A DNA stretch of 64,000 nucleotides from Porodaedalea pini (taxonomy: Eukaryota > Basidiomycota > Agaricomycetes > Hymenochaetales > Hymenochaetaceae): assembly GCA_002794775.1 (NCBI GenBank), contig NBAY01000028.1, positions 310,001 through 374,000 of the forward strand, given 5' to 3'. The number at the start of each line of letters is the position of its first letter. The stretch's first letter is position 1. A program made the translations under genes and the position numbers. The notes beneath the pieces are model-generated. The model saw only the letters and a list, made by a program, of their open reading frames with translations. It was not told the origin of the DNA and made no database searches. This document shows positions 34,629 to 47,235 of this stretch, in pieces.

Positions 34629-37027
34629 ATGGCACCCATCACCCTCCTCTTGAGGACAGTATTTGAGGTATGCAGCGCTTTAAAGAGCTCGTTCAACCCG
34701 ATAGCTGACTTGCTCGCTATCTCCGCAGGCTATCCTTGAGGTCTTTCTGCTTTGCCTTGCAGGCTATATTCTTGCTAGAAGAGGTATACTTGATAAGAAG
34801 ACGCAGAAAGTGTGTTTATTAGTTTCTCTTTCTTGATGTTGAATATCTTACAAGTCAATTTCTCAATGCTATAGCAAATCAATCGTCTTAATGTCTCGCT
34901 GTTCACCCCCTCGCTGTTATTCTCAAAGGTCGCGTTCTCCCTTTCGCCGGGTGAGTTTCTTACTCTAAGAATCATGGTTTCTGTGCCTTGAGTACACTCG
35001 GGCCTTCAATTGGAGTGCGGTGATTAGCTGAGCTGGGAGAGAAACGAGAGGGGGAGGAGGGGGGGGGGGAGAGGAGAGGAGACTAATGACTCTTGGCTGT
35101 CTTGGCTGACCTATTTCATTACGGTGCCCTCTCCAACTCATATCGGTTCATCTTTTAACTCTGGAAAATGACGCTTCCCCCTCTTCCCTCTTTACAACAT
35201 TCTCTTGTCTGTTGGCTTTGATCAAAAGACGCTCCTTCACTTCTTTCAATGACCTGTCTGTCTACGTCATCCATATACTGACCATACCCGGGTTTCTTCA
35301 GCAAAACTACGAGAACTATGGGCAATACCCGTTTTCTTCGTTCTTGTTACGACAGTTTCTATGGCTGTCTCATATTGCCTTGGGTTGGTCTTCCGCCTAA
35401 AGAGATCGCAGAGGTAAGTCGTTGATCATGTGTATGTGTTATTCTTTTTAACTTTAATATTGCGCTCCAGGAATTTTGCAATCGCTGCATCTATGTTCAT
35501 GAATTCGAACTCCTTGCCAATTGCGTTGATGCAGAGCCTGGTTGTGACTGTTCCAAACTTGAAATGGGATAACGACGACACGGAAAGCTCAATGCTTGGT
35601 CGTGCGCTGTCCTATCTTGTCTTATATAGCACGCTTGGTATGGTCCTACGCTGGAGCTATGGCGTGCATCTTCTCTCGCAGGCAGATAGCGAAGAGTCGG
35701 ATGCAGAAATTCATGGTCAAGAGCGAGAGACGCAGGCTCGCGAAGATCAATATACCGACAACTCGGAGGCACAGCCGCTTCTCGTTGATATAGAAGACGA
35801 CGCTCATCCTACGACAATAACATCGCACGAACGACCACCTTCAATCGTGTTTAACGACTTCAGAGATGGCAGGGAACCTTCCACGCACTTCAATTCCTCT
35901 GAAGAAGTCCACTCCCGCGCACGCGGAGAGATTCGCCCTCAAGTATTCCTCTCCTTTCCGAATACGCCTACCCGATCCGTCGTCAACCTGCCCGGAATAT
36001 CTAGCAACCCTTCCTCTGTGACACTTGCACCACCGTATAGTCCAAACGTCCGTCTTCCTGGCGAGTCAGACTTCGAGTCGGACGCCGATGAACCCCTTCT
36101 ACTTCCTTCAACTACACGCCATCATCACGTAACTGCCCCGCCCAGACCTCGTCGTGTTGGCCATCGGACGCGAAAGTTCTTACGGGCAGTGAACGCCTTT
36201 ATGACTGTCCCGTTATGGGCCGCTACGCTATCGTTAATAGTCGTCCTTATTCCGCCGCTACAGCACACGCTTGACGTGCACGTGCAGCCTATTAAAGGCG
36301 CACTCACTGCCGCTGGAAACTGCTCGATCCCACTCACCCTCGTCGTCCTCGGTGCTTATTTCTACAGCCCACCATCAAAGGACGTATCTGCCGCAGAACC
36401 TGCGCATGTAAACGGAGATACTTGCGCGGAAAGGGATGGGAGTGCACAGCGAGATTCAAGTCGTAGGAGCGACCGCTCTTTGTCATTCGTCGGTAGTATG
36501 CGCAGCTCCATGCTGCGCTTGAGTCGGCTGGATCGCTGGGAGTCGAAAGGTGGTAAAATTAAAACCAAGAAGGCGAAACCATTGCCGGGAGAGACGCGTA
36601 CTGTCGCGATCGCGGTTGCATCGCGTATGGTGCTGACGCCGCTCTTGCTGCTCCCATTGATGGCGCTTGGTGCGCGATATGACGTGCCGAAGGTGTTTGA
36701 CGAGTGAGTTCGTCTAGTATTCTCCCTCGTATACTGCGAATCTCACCGTGATTTGATATCCTCTTTCTGCGCAGCCCGGTCTTCGTCGTGTCGAACGTCC
36801 TATTGATATCCTCTCCACCTGCACTAACGCTCGCTCAGGTATGCATGCTCATTTACCGACCTGTTATCGCAAACCATCTAATCATTTCTACTCAGATCAC
36901 ACAAGCCGCTTCCGGTGACGCCTTTGAACGACTCATCAGTAGCACGATCTTTTGGGCATATTGCGTTGTCACGCCGCCTGCTACGATCATCTACGTCGTC
37001 GTTGGTCTTCTGTTAGCCAATTTATAG
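34629..37027 (+). CDS. Auxin efflux carrier-like (PIN-like) transporter, copy 2
   Basis: Tandem paralogue of the preceding gene with the same exon plan: 34629-34667, 34729-34809, 34875-34950, 35302-35413, 35471-36703, 36775-36838 and 36896-37027, giving 578 residues with all phases closing. Shared segments are AILEVFLLCLAGYILARRGI, NSNSLPIALMQSLVVTV, GNCSIPLTLVVLGAYFY and ERLISSTIFWAYCVVTPPAT. The cytoplasmic loop is longer and acidic. The third intron (34951-35301, 351 nt) is much longer than the matching 60-nt intron in copy 1 and contains a G/A-rich run near 35050. It probably sits in the plasma or ER membrane, which is inference from the family. Confidence 0.95.
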
Positions 37028-37354
37028 TTCTAAAATTGCATACTCCTGGGACTATGTTAGCCCTCGAACCCATCTCCATCTTTGCCTCCGTCCACCTATC
37101 TTCTGAATCTATTGGGAGGACTTAGAGAGTTTGTTTAGGAGAGACATTCAGAACTGTCTATTTGAATGTCATGTTACTGTAATAATAGTAATCCTACTTT
37201 TTTTTTCCGAGGTATTATTTCATGTCTGTCTTGCCGTTCCATTTCATTCCCTTGCAAAAACCATTTGAGAGCCCTAAGAAACATTAATATTGTTCCCGAG
37301 ATGAAAAACCAGAAAAGCTCTTGTACAGTAATAGCGGAAGAAATCTGCGAGAGC

Positions 37355-37360
37355 AAAAAA
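37355..37360 (-). terminator. RNA polymerase III terminator of tRNA-Cys
   Basis: A run of six T on the minus strand (aaaaaa on plus), 19 nt downstream of the tRNA 3' end. Confidence 0.7.
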
Positions 37361-37379
37361 TATGAACTTTCAGATGAAA

Positions 37380-37450
37380 GGACCAAGAGTGGGTCGAACA
37401 CCCGACCTTAGGATCTGCAATCCCACGCTCTACCACTGAGCTATTAGTCC
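37380..37450 (-). tRNA. tRNA-Cys (GCA)
   Basis: A 71-nt cloverleaf. Acceptor stem GGACTAA pairs with TTGGTCC, the D-stem is GCTC/GAGC, anticodon stem TGGGA/TCCTA encloses loop TTGCAGA with anticodon GCA, and T-stem GGGTG/CACTC has loop TTCGACC. There is no intron. The A box (TAGCTCAGTGG) and B box (GGTTCGA-like gtgttcgaccc) are in place. Confidence 0.96.
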
Positions 37451-38346
37451 CCCGGAACCGATAGGGGCTCTTTCTATTCTAATGATTTGTAACCTTAGAA
37501 AATACAGTGCACACACCTCTCTTGCAGTGACTACACGATCCAAGAGCGTGAAAAGAGGCCTGTCCACTTGCTCTTATTTGTGCAAAATGGCGTCCTCATA
37601 TCCTCGTTGAACGTTCTTCAACATCATGCACAGACTCATTCTTTCAAATCGTTTAATGCGACCTCATCCTATCCCTAGAAATTCCTTCCATTGACAGGAT
37701 TTCGACTCTGCTATGTATCCTTAGTGCTACAACCGACCGCAAGTGTGGAGAATATCGACTCGTGCAAGAAACTAAGGCAATGTAAGAAGCGAGAGGAGCA
37801 AGATCAAGAAGAGGGGGGAGAAAGGCGGAACCAGCTGCCTGTTTGAGGCAGCGATTTTGGTATCGAACACGAAGACAGATGGAGAATTTGAATCTGGTTG
37901 AGAGAAATTTCGAAAACTCGAAAACACTTGAGTCGAAAGGAGAATGCGAGGAAAAAGACACAGGGAATGACGAAAGGATCAGGACAAGAAAGGTCAAAAT
38001 AAAGAATAAAATGGATGGATAGATAGATGGGAGAAAGGAGTGGATAGATCCAGTATGGTGCAGCGAGGAAGCAGAGGGGGATAAGTAAGGATCAAAAGCA
38101 AGGGTATATACTAAAACACGGGTTTGAAGGTGCAGTTGAATCTTGGTGTGTGATCTACCCCCGAGAGTGATGAGCGACGAGTCCGAAGGTCCATTGGCAG
38201 CCATGCAAAATAGAGATAAACTGGGGGGAGAAGGGGGAAAAACCTACAGTGGGGTGATTTCGAGTGACGAAGTCGAAAGAAGGGGAGGAAGGGCAATCGG
38301 AAAGCAGAAAACAAAGGGCTTCTAACACTCACGGCTAGCAAAACGC
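37451..38346. other. Intergenic / 3' flank of the surface-protein gene
   Basis: A/G-rich on plus. Open frames here (37653-38204) are compositionally biased and unsupported. Confidence 0.4.
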
Positions 38347-39841
38347 TCAGCTCATCTGGTCCCGCCGGATGTTGGTATATGCGGGCGGGAGCTCGACCGT
38401 CTCCGCGTCCTGGCCGTCATCAGCTGGCGGAGCGCCCGCATCCTCATGCTGAATAATATTCACCGGACGGAGCACGGGCGGCATCCCGCTCTTGCGGCCC
38501 GTGCTGCTCGTACCCGCCGCACTTGTCGTAGCAGTCTGCGGCGTCCCAGGCCGCAGCAGGTCGCCATCCGTGCCCGTGCTCAAGCTGTACGTGGACATTC
38601 GGTGGTCGAACAGCGGCTGTGTCGATCCAGCCCCAGCCGCACCCGTACCGATGCCGTATCCGTACGACGATCTTGGCGCGTTTGCGCTGCTGCCGCCCCA
38701 CTCTGAGTGCGTTGGTTCTGAAGGTACAATGTACGGTTCAGGCGGCGCGAGGCGCGCGATCTCGCCGTCTTGCGCGCTCGCAGGTCGTTCGTTGTCCATG
38801 AAGAGGTCTGGCCGCTCCTTGCTCGAGGCCTTCTTCTGCTTGCGGCGTCGTAGGAAGATAAGGACGAGGATGAAAGCACAGATGACGACCACTCCGGCAA
38901 CAACACCGCCTGCAATCGGTCCTGCATTCGAGCTGCTCGACCCGTTACTACTACCATTTTCAGCCTCGGCTGTACTTGTAGGATATGAGCCTCCTGCTGG
39001 ACTGCCAGCAGTTGAGGAGGGTGCGGATGAGTCGAGACAGGCGGAATTGGAATTGCCTGTTGAGACGATGTAGGTGACACTACCACCCGCACCGAGACCT
39101 CTGTCATCACCAGCACCGACAATAAGAGTCGTCCCTCCACGTATATTTGGCGTCCAGTTAAAGCCTGTTCCCTCGTTAGCTTTCTGGGTAGTGGTGCCCA
39201 CGGTTATATTGAACGAGTCGCCGCCAGGGATAACTCCGTAGAAAGTCGGTGTTCCCTGCACAGTACTCGGATCCCACCAGATACGAGATTCTGTGCATTG
39301 CACAAACTGGTTCAAGGGATCGGTGTTAAAGAAGAAATCTGCTTGGACGTTCTTCGTCGCGTCATAGCAGCTCGAGTCGGATGAATTGGTCACGGTCGCA
39401 GCTGAGCTCGTACCCCCACTGCCAAAGTTCGCACTATCGCTCACCTGATATTTTAAGAATGAAGTCTCAGGTACTGAAAATACGCTGATCAGAATGCATG
39501 AAAGAACGTACCACGGCTACAAACTGGGACAGAGCTGGGTACTTGAGCTGGAACGACACAGATGTCGAGTCACCATCAAACTTCTGATCGACGATGGTGC
39601 GCGCCTCGACGTTGTTCGCAAGCGGGGTACCGCCAAAGGGGATGATGAGAACACGATAGGGCGGAGTGCCGCCAGTGCCCGTTATGCTGATGGACATGTT
39701 CGAGCACTGTTGAGGCCTACTGTCGATATTGAACGAAAACCCATTGGCGAGGGGCAATAACGCAGCGGCGACCGCGCTCGTCGAGGCCATGGCCGACAAC
39801 GGCGACATACGTCGACGAGAAAGGGACGTCGAGAACGACAT
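38347..39841 (-). CDS. Single-pass mucin-like surface protein
   Basis: 475 residues in two exons (39841-39512 and 39444-38347). An N-terminal signal peptide (about residues 1-35, SAVAAALLPLANG) precedes an ectodomain with Thr/Gly-rich segments and a Cys pair. A Ser/Gly-rich stalk (SSNGSSSSNAG) leads to one membrane helix (AGGVVAGVVVICAFILVLIF) with a RRRKQKK stop-transfer. The long cytoplasmic tail is Pro/Ser/Gly-rich and carries a PPAY motif near the end, a possible ligand for WW-domain ubiquitin ligases. Proteins of this layout are common in Agaricomycetes, but their function is not known. It could be a wall-stress sensor or adhesion protein; that is inference only. Confidence 0.9.
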
Positions 39842-40643
39842 CGTGGTAGTCGGAAGGAAGGAGTGACGAAATGCGAGTCGACTGAGTCGCCTACCTCCTG
39901 GGCTAAGCGTATGCGTCGGGCTCCCTGGTCACAGGTGGAGCTTGAACCAAAAATGCCGAGCAGTAAATTAGACGGCGCACAACACGCAAAGCAGCGACGA
40001 TAACAAAAACTCGATACAAAGGGAACGTTGGGAAAGTCACTAGGGAAAATGAGAGGAAGGTCGCGTAATGGGCAGCAAACGCGATTCGGTTCTGAGCACA
40101 GCACAGCCTGCTTACGGGCCAAAAGCAGTGCAGGCCATGCAGATCATATCACACATATAAAGAAATATTTCCTAATAGAAACACTAAACGGCAGCCGCTG
40201 CAGATCTACGACGTATGATGTTCTCATATACTCAACACCTTCCAATATTAATGCAAACCGCAGCAGTTATGCTCGTTCCATACCCGGTCCTTTTCCTATT
40301 TTCATATGCCTTGACGGAACCTCTCATCCTCCGAGTCAGGCTTTCTATGTGCGTTGATTCCAAAGAAGTCAGGGTACTTATACTCAGACACTTTGACCTT
40401 TAACACCCACTTCTCGGAGAAATGATGTACGCTCATAAGTGAACGCACCCGGACTGCAGTTCCATTGCTATGGCAGACGCACAGCGTTGCTTGGTAAACG
40501 AATATAGGTCAATCCCGCGAGCGAAGGAGACTATTGCCACAGCCCAGCTCGCGAAAGCAAGAGTTCCCAATATAAACGCACAAAGGAGTATCGATACAAA
40601 GTCACACCACGAAGACACTGCACAGATAATCAAATCGCCTATG
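39842..40643. other. Intergenic
   Basis: Upstream region of the surface-protein gene and flank of the P450 remnant. No gene recognised. Confidence 0.4.
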
Positions 40644-40796
40644 CCTCCGCACAAACAAGATCTGCGCCGTCGGATTTGGCACCTTAAAGACCCGAAACTC
40701 GGAGTCCTTCAGACTCCCCTCACCATCACGCACCTTGACGTCGTTCATCAGCGCGAAGTTCGTCATCATTATATTCAGCCCATTTGCAGTAAATAA
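40644..40796 (-). pseudogene. P450 C-terminal remnant
   Basis: About 51 codons (LFTANGLNIMMTNFALMNDV, then a segment ending VPNPTAQILFVRR) align with the post-heme C-terminus of the two P450s downstream (FFAANELKTILAYLVLNYDM and the end PNPKARVLFKKR). The heme-binding Cys motif and everything before it are missing. It is a leftover of a third cluster member. Confidence 0.6.
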
Positions 40797-40864
40797 CCTG
40801 ATGAGACTGCAGTCGCAGCATCCAGCTGAAAGGGATGCAGTTATGAAATAAGCTAAATCCTGCA

Positions 40865-40868
<4 letters not shown>

Positions 40869-40896
<28 letters not shown>
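40869..40896. repeat. (CT)14 microsatellite
   Basis: Fourteen uninterrupted CT units next to the P450 remnant. Confidence 0.95.
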
Positions 40897-40900
<4 letters not shown>

Positions 40901-41331
40901 TTTCCCGGGACGAATCACGCACCAAGCATGCCACCTATGATTAAAGCCAGACATTCGACACTTGTCAGGACCGTCTCGCACAGCTCATCTTCTTCCGAGT
41001 CCGAGCGGAACGGTAGGCCGCCGTCTGAACCAAATGACAATCCCTCAGATTGAAACGGACTGCTGATCTGCAGCTGCCTTCAAAGGCCGCTCAAAGTACT
41101 GTACGTGTTGCACGTATCTAGACCATACAAGACAAGAGCTGACTCGAATATATCCAGTCCATTCCGGCTTAGGATAACACGGTCCACAGTATGTCGATTA
41201 TTGTGACCATCTTGTACTTCATACATGTATAAGGTACAATAGATAACTTCGCGAAGCATACATAGGGAGCAAGAAGGAAGTCTCAACGGACGGCAAAAAT
41301 AAACAAATAGAAGGGAACCTGATAGCGGTCG

Positions 41332-43264
41332 TCATACATGCCTAGGCCTCTTCTTAAAAAGAACACGCGCCTTCGGGTTCGGTGCAGATGCTGTTCCGAA
41401 ATACACGTCATTAGGACGTTCTCCACCGCCTTCAAGCTTCATGTCGTAATTCAGGACCAGGTACGCCAGTATCGTCTTCAACTCATTCGCTGCAAAAAAA
41501 CGTCCGGGACTGCAGAAAGCATTGCATGGCATAATCAATACTCGGTTCTATTATCTCGAATGAGTCTACTTACCAGGCATGGCAGCCGTGACCAAAGGGC
41601 AGGTAATCAGCGCTTGTCGAGACTATCTGGTACCTTAAGTCGTCCTTCGCACCCTCCTTCCCAGCGTTCACGAACCGGAAACCATCAAACTCATGTGCAT
41701 TTTTGTATATTATCTCTCGTCGAAGTGCATAGATACCGCATTGCACGTGAGATGAGTGTCGGCCGGAAGGAACGTCCCATCCGAGAGTGTGTAGTCGACC
41801 AAAACTTTGCGCGTCATGGACACTGTCTCCACAACGTCAGCTCTCATGAACCACATGCATGTTTAAGCACTCGCGTATTCCGATACTATTGTACCGTTGT
41901 GCCTCTGATAAAAATGTCAATCGTCCGCATTTTCGTCAGACCAGATTTTGACCATCTCTCTTCCTTGACTACACGGTCTACCTCCTCGCGGAGCGGTTCA
42001 ATATACTCAAGCCGGGTTGCTGAGTGGAGTAGCGCATGCGTGAAACTCTTCATCAGTGGCATAGTAGCATCATACTGAGAGTACTTGACAGAAAGACATA
42101 CAATCGATGATGTATGCACCGCGGCGAAGTTCAACGTAAGGATGAGCTTTTTGAGTGCTCTGACGGTCCGCTGAGCATCCTCGGCTTCATCTATGAGCCA
42201 AGAAAGCATGTCATTCTTGAGGACAAGTCAGAGCTAGTCAGATTACCGAAGAACAAACCGAGAAAAGGAGCTCTCTTACAGGCTTGTCCGGCCAGTCCTT
42301 TCCATGTTTCTCAACTTGGTCCAAGCGATACTCGATTACAGGTTGCAAATGTTTAAATCCCCTTCGTGTGCTAGGTGGTACGGAGGTCATACGCGGTTGG
42401 TTGTTCTGTAGACAACTTGCATGACAATATCCAAAATTGGAAGGGAAAGCCAATCTGAGTTTTACGGACATTTGAATAGTCAATACGCGACAGACGGGAT
42501 ATAATTAACGCGCAAGTACCATTGTCTTTCGTCGGGATATAATCCTCGAAAGCCTGAGTGACTTCATCATGAATGTCATTAAATGGTACACCCATGTTAC
42601 GCGTCAACTGGGACCGCAGTATTGGAATGTGATAATGATTCCCAGAGATGAGTGATCCTAAAGTATATTTGATAGCAAGGTTCTGCACAGCATGAGATCC
42701 ATTGAGTAATCAAGCGTAAAAGTGTTATACATGTAGAATAGAGCGTAGCACACGCACGTCTTCAATGGCCTCGAGAAATGAGAGTTTATCATCGGGTGCC
42801 TTACGTATCTCTTCTATGAGTTCCGGACTGTTCACAACGACTGGCCACCTTTCCAACTGCGGGATCCTGAAGGTGCGCGTTTTATACCACACCAGCGATA
42901 CTTAGATTAGCGAGATCTCTCCAATAGTCAGAACGCAACTGAAGACTGCCTACCTTTCTGTACCCCTCTTCGAGCATTTCTCTTGCGTTTTTGAAGAACA
43001 TAATCGCACTGTAGTACGACGCTAACCTCCCAGACGGTCCCATGGCAGGCACAGCGACCTAGAAAAATGAGTCAGCGTACCCTGCCGTGTGCTGCGAACA
43101 AAAGACACGACGACAAAACGCACATCTCGCTTTCGAGCTTGGAAGTACCCGTATTGCACGCTTGAGACGAGGACGACGAGAGCGCAGGTAAGGGTCAAGC
43201 TTGTATTGCTCTTCAGTTCAAAGGACCCATTTTCCGGCAATACAGTCATATTGTAAGACGACAT
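41332..43264 (-). pseudogene. Cytochrome P450, pseudogene (cluster copy A)
   Basis: Clearly homologous over its length to the P450 at 47.2-49.5 kb. It has the same start (MSSYN), a membrane anchor, an oxygen-binding I-helix region (LNFAAVHTSS) and a heme motif reading FGHGCHAC then PGRFFAANELKT, with the stop at 41332. Lesions seen against copy B: the acceptor before the third exon is GG instead of AG (42888-42887); about 200 bp are deleted after NRV near 42390, removing the KDYVDLNIRYTLDV part; there is a 2-base deletion near 41900; and a 2-base insertion near 41730 gives an in-frame stop. It would have been an ER-membrane monooxygenase. Confidence 0.85.
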
Positions 43265-44041
43265 TACTACAGTTGACGAGCGTTGACGACAAGAAGAGTG
43301 CTTCGTGAGATGATATCCATTAACGAACGGCGCTAGGAGGCGGGTGTTTTTGCAAAGCAGTGAGAGAAGCTCAGCATACCGGGGTGCGGTGTCCCCGGTG
43401 GATAAGATGGAATAGAATCGACTGGTAGAAGCCCGGCTATCGCGCCGTCCTCTCATGACCCATTTTTCGTCTTGACGGCCATCAATATGGCTTCTAGATC
43501 TCAGCTAAAACTTGAACATCCGGATCTAGTGTAGTAGTGATCTTCCCTACACGAAGCGTCAGCATAATCCTCATATAGGAGAATGAGAGCATAGGACGCA
43601 TTACCAATTGTTATTTTATCAAACTGAAAGAGAGGCTTTGGGCGGCCGACCACAGAGATACGAATTTTGCTGCGTTCAGAAAGTTTACGTAGTCAACATG
43701 CATATGCACCCGAATCGGTTATAGCCGGTTTCATAAATGTCGGCGACGATCCTCATCCTTGCTAAAGGGCGTAAATACACTGTATTATCGCATTACACAG
43801 TGAGGCATAAGGCATAACCTGACATCAAGGTCACACCCGAACACACCAGCTACTAGCGTAACATAACCCATGGTACTGTATTTCGACTCTTGTGATTGTC
43901 TCGTACTGAAAAGTATTTTTTGAGACATTCATTCGTACCAGGTATCTAAACAGCTTCGGAAGCGTACCCAGCGGAGGAGGAAATGCTTGATGGACAGCAA
44001 GAAAAAATGCAAGCTATAGAGTAATTCGGGAGCAGACATCA
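43265..44041. other. Intergenic
   Basis: Upstream flank of P450 copy A, up to the transposon end. No gene recognised. Confidence 0.4.
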
Positions 44042-44287
44042 CATCAGGAAAAACCTCCTGGCCGGAATCCCTGGAATCCCTGGAATCAGCTGGAATATTT
44101 GAGCAATTCCAGCCAATTCAGAGGTATTCCGATTCCGCACGATTCCCAAGCATCGTTCCAGATTTGAGTAATTTGACTAGTTTCCGATACCTTTCTACAC
44201 ATTTTTATTCACATTCTTACTGCATTCCAAACTTTTCAATCATTTTCTTACAGATTCTTGTGGCAATTGAGTGTATTTAAACAAATT

Positions 44288-45660
44288 CTAAACTAAAAGG
44301 ATGTCACGGCCGGTCGTCGGAATGAAGCCTTTCACAATCATCATGTACAGACCACCAGCAAACTTCTTCTCAGACTTGATGCCCAGGATGACGGGTACGG
44401 CAAGCAGCTCCTTTTGTACATGCGACGACGTAAGGCGCGCCGTGGCATCGGTCTTGAGTTCCACAAAATCTACCTTGTGAAGCTTGGTCTCGCCGGTTTT
44501 GAGAGCACGCAAGTATGAAGCAATGTCAGCACGACATCGTCCCATTGTCACGACGCGCAGGCAAGACATGTACCTTGCCTTCGCGTGCTCGAACATCTCC
44601 TGTTGGATAGTCTTGAGAAGTGCAGGTATGGCAGTCTCCTTCAAGCCTGCATCACGTCGCACAGAAAGTGTTTGCTTCTTCTGGATATCAACCAGACCGA
44701 GTTCAAGGCAAAGTGGAACACCTGGACAAAAAGCCATCTGTAAGACCACAGGAAAACCGAGAAATAAGGAATAATTGAATTTTCGCGCCTTCTGTTTCCA
44801 GTCGTTGAACTTGTAGCCAGGAGTGTAGCCGTCCCGTACGTCCGCTTTCGTGCAGATACTGGCTTTCCTGAGCGTCTTCGCGAACTCCTCACAGCGGTCG
44901 TATAACTCCTGCTTATTAGTGCACATGGTAATACCGCAGGGGACAACGAGCGACGCGTGATGGGAGAACAAGACCCTGGTTGTCGCCGCGAATCATGACC
45001 ATGATTCCGACCATGCGTGTGCTAAGGCTCCACGTGTTCTGCCACAGAATTGATTGCCACCGTTCGGACCCATACCCTGCGGATCGTCCAGGTCTGAGAC
45101 CACGACGTTGAACATCTCTGGCCGTGAGAAGTCTTGGCCAAGGCAATGCGACGTCGCAGCTTGGATGCCATGGCCGGTCATCGTGTAAAGACCACCGGCA
45201 AACTTCTCCTTGTCCGACTTGATGCCTGTGATGGCGAGTACGGTAAGCAGCACCTCGTACACGCGACGATGTAAATTGAGAATTTCCCGTGCTTTAGTAG
45301 GAATACATGGCCGTTTCTGTAGTCGGACGGATTGCTATAAGCTCGGAGCTCCCTCTGAAGACGCATGTCATACCGACCTTAATCAGCGCCTATAATATTT
45401 GTCAGCACAAAGTGAGGGATTACAGAACAATCAACGCACGTTCGTATACAACCCGGGAAGTCGATCCTTTCTTCATGCAAATAGCAATCTTCACCGTACC
45501 GTCAATTCTCCCTTCCTCTTTCGTTGCCTTTTCCTGGGCGGCAATTGCAGAAGTGCGCACAGCAGGCGCCACAGCCTCGGCCTTGAGTTCCACGAAATCT
45601 ACCTCGTGAAGCTTGGTCTCCCCATTTCGAGACACGCCAGTATGAAGCAATGTTGGTTCC
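44288..45660 (-). pseudogene. Prolyl-tRNA synthetase fragments, rearranged
   Basis: Several minus-strand frames match class II prolyl-tRNA synthetase. In order from 45660 down: an N-terminal piece (GETKLHEVDFVELKAEA); [20 protein letters not shown] followed by [16 protein letters not shown]; motif 3 ([20 protein letters not shown], then [14 protein letters not shown], 44916-45060); and the anticodon-binding part (ADVRDGYTPGYKFNDWKQK and QKKQTLSVRRDAGLKE, 44600-44900). After that a second, shorter copy restarts (GETKLHKVDFVELKTDA then GIKSEKKFAGGLYMM and GFIPTTGRD, to 44288). Frames change repeatedly and segments are missing or duplicated, so no functional enzyme is encoded. The pieces lie inside the inverted-repeat element, consistent with capture. 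Confidence 0.8.
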
Positions 45661-46268
45661 AGGGAGGAAGACTGTAAAATCAGAGGCGAGTGCATGTACG
45701 GCGAAGAGGGAAGTCGATGATGTGAGTAATGCATCAAGGACCGTGACAACCTTTGGGAATGTGTTTGCGTCAAGTGCTAATAGTGAAACTGGACGAACTT
45801 TAACAATGCATGTGGACAGATAAAGAGACTGGGCTCATGGGAGTCCTTGTCCAACACAATAAAATATTTTAGCAGGTCCGGCGATGCATGCAATGACGAC
45901 AACAGGAACTGTTGCGGCAGACTTTACGGTCTTCGGTTTGAAGACGAGCATTCTAATAAGTTGAAGGTCAGAAGTCGGACGGCATCTTGCCTGCAGCAGT
46001 GAGTGCATCCCACCAGGCGGCCGGCGAGGCTACCACTTCGTGTGTGATGGTTGCGGTGGATGTGATCGAGGTTTTTTTCAGATGTTCTGTAAGGATGTCG
46101 GCACTAGACATATTGGAGTAGCAGCAGATGCGAAGGCGTGTCGCGTCAAAACCAACATACATGTGATCAAGTTCCCACACCTCTTCTGTGGACGACGCAT
46201 CCAAGTGTGGGAAATTGGACTTAGCAGTTTTTGTCATCTGAAGTGCCTCCAAATACAAAATACATCAT

Positions 46269-46863
46269 ATCTCACTCAATTCTTCACAAAAACTCTTCAA
46301 AAAAGTTGCTAAATTTATGTTTCAATGGTTTCTAAAAATTTTGTGAGATTAGAGGACAGAAGGTGGAATATTGAGGCTGCAGTAGTGAGAATGGGTGTTT
46401 TTCTAGAAAAACTCCTTCCCTGATTTTTCCTGAGCTCAATTTTGAAGCTAATGACATGAAACTTGTTGGAGAATGGTATCTATATTGTATATTAAATTAT
46501 AGATGGCTTATAAAAATGCAGGCATTTTTTGACAACTGCCTGAGTCAAGCAAACTTGGGTGAGTTTGAGAGTTTCAGCACAACAGTCAAACAGGACAAGA
46601 GGAGACATTCACTCTAGTTTATCCCTCATAACATCAACAGTATAATATATAGACCATTCTCCAACAAGTTTCATGTCATTAGCTTCAAAATTGAGCTCAG
46701 GAAAAATCAGGGAAGGAGTTTTTCTAGAAAAACACCCATTCTCACTACTGCAGCCTCAATATTCCACCTTCTGTCCTCTAATCTCACAAAAAATTTAGAA
46801 ACCATTGAAACATAAATTTAGCAACTTTTTTGAAGAGTTTTTGTGAGGAATTGAGTGAGATAT
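46269..46863. repeat. Long fold-back (inverted) repeat
   Basis: The arm 46269-46490 is a near-perfect reverse complement of 46637-46863, with a 146-nt spacer. Markers present in both orientations are ctgcagtagtgagaatgggt and ctcaattttgaagctaatga. Similarity continues more weakly outward to about 46245 and 46888. Transcription across it would give a hairpin RNA of more than 200 bp. Confidence 0.92.
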
Positions 46864-47235
46864 GGATTTTACAAGTTTTTGAGGTGCTCAAATTTTGTGA
46901 TCTTCACATGTCTCAAGACTTATGAAAAACACTGTAATCTGCAGATAGTTCATGGGTCCCAGTATAGGTCCAAGAAGCCAATCTAGTACCTGCACTTGTG
47001 TCAAGCCATGGCAGAATCTAATGAATTCCACAATCAGTTTTTTATTCTACAAAATTCCATAGAATCTATGAGGTGTATCATTTTTCTATCCATATTCTAA
47101 ATTTCAAGCTGCTGATTCTGTTCAATTCCAAAACTTAGACAGTTTTCCATGAAATTCTACAAGTTTTCTAATTTTTGGACTGCATTCTCATAACATTCCA
47201 AAGATTCTACAATTTACTACAATTCTAATAACTTT

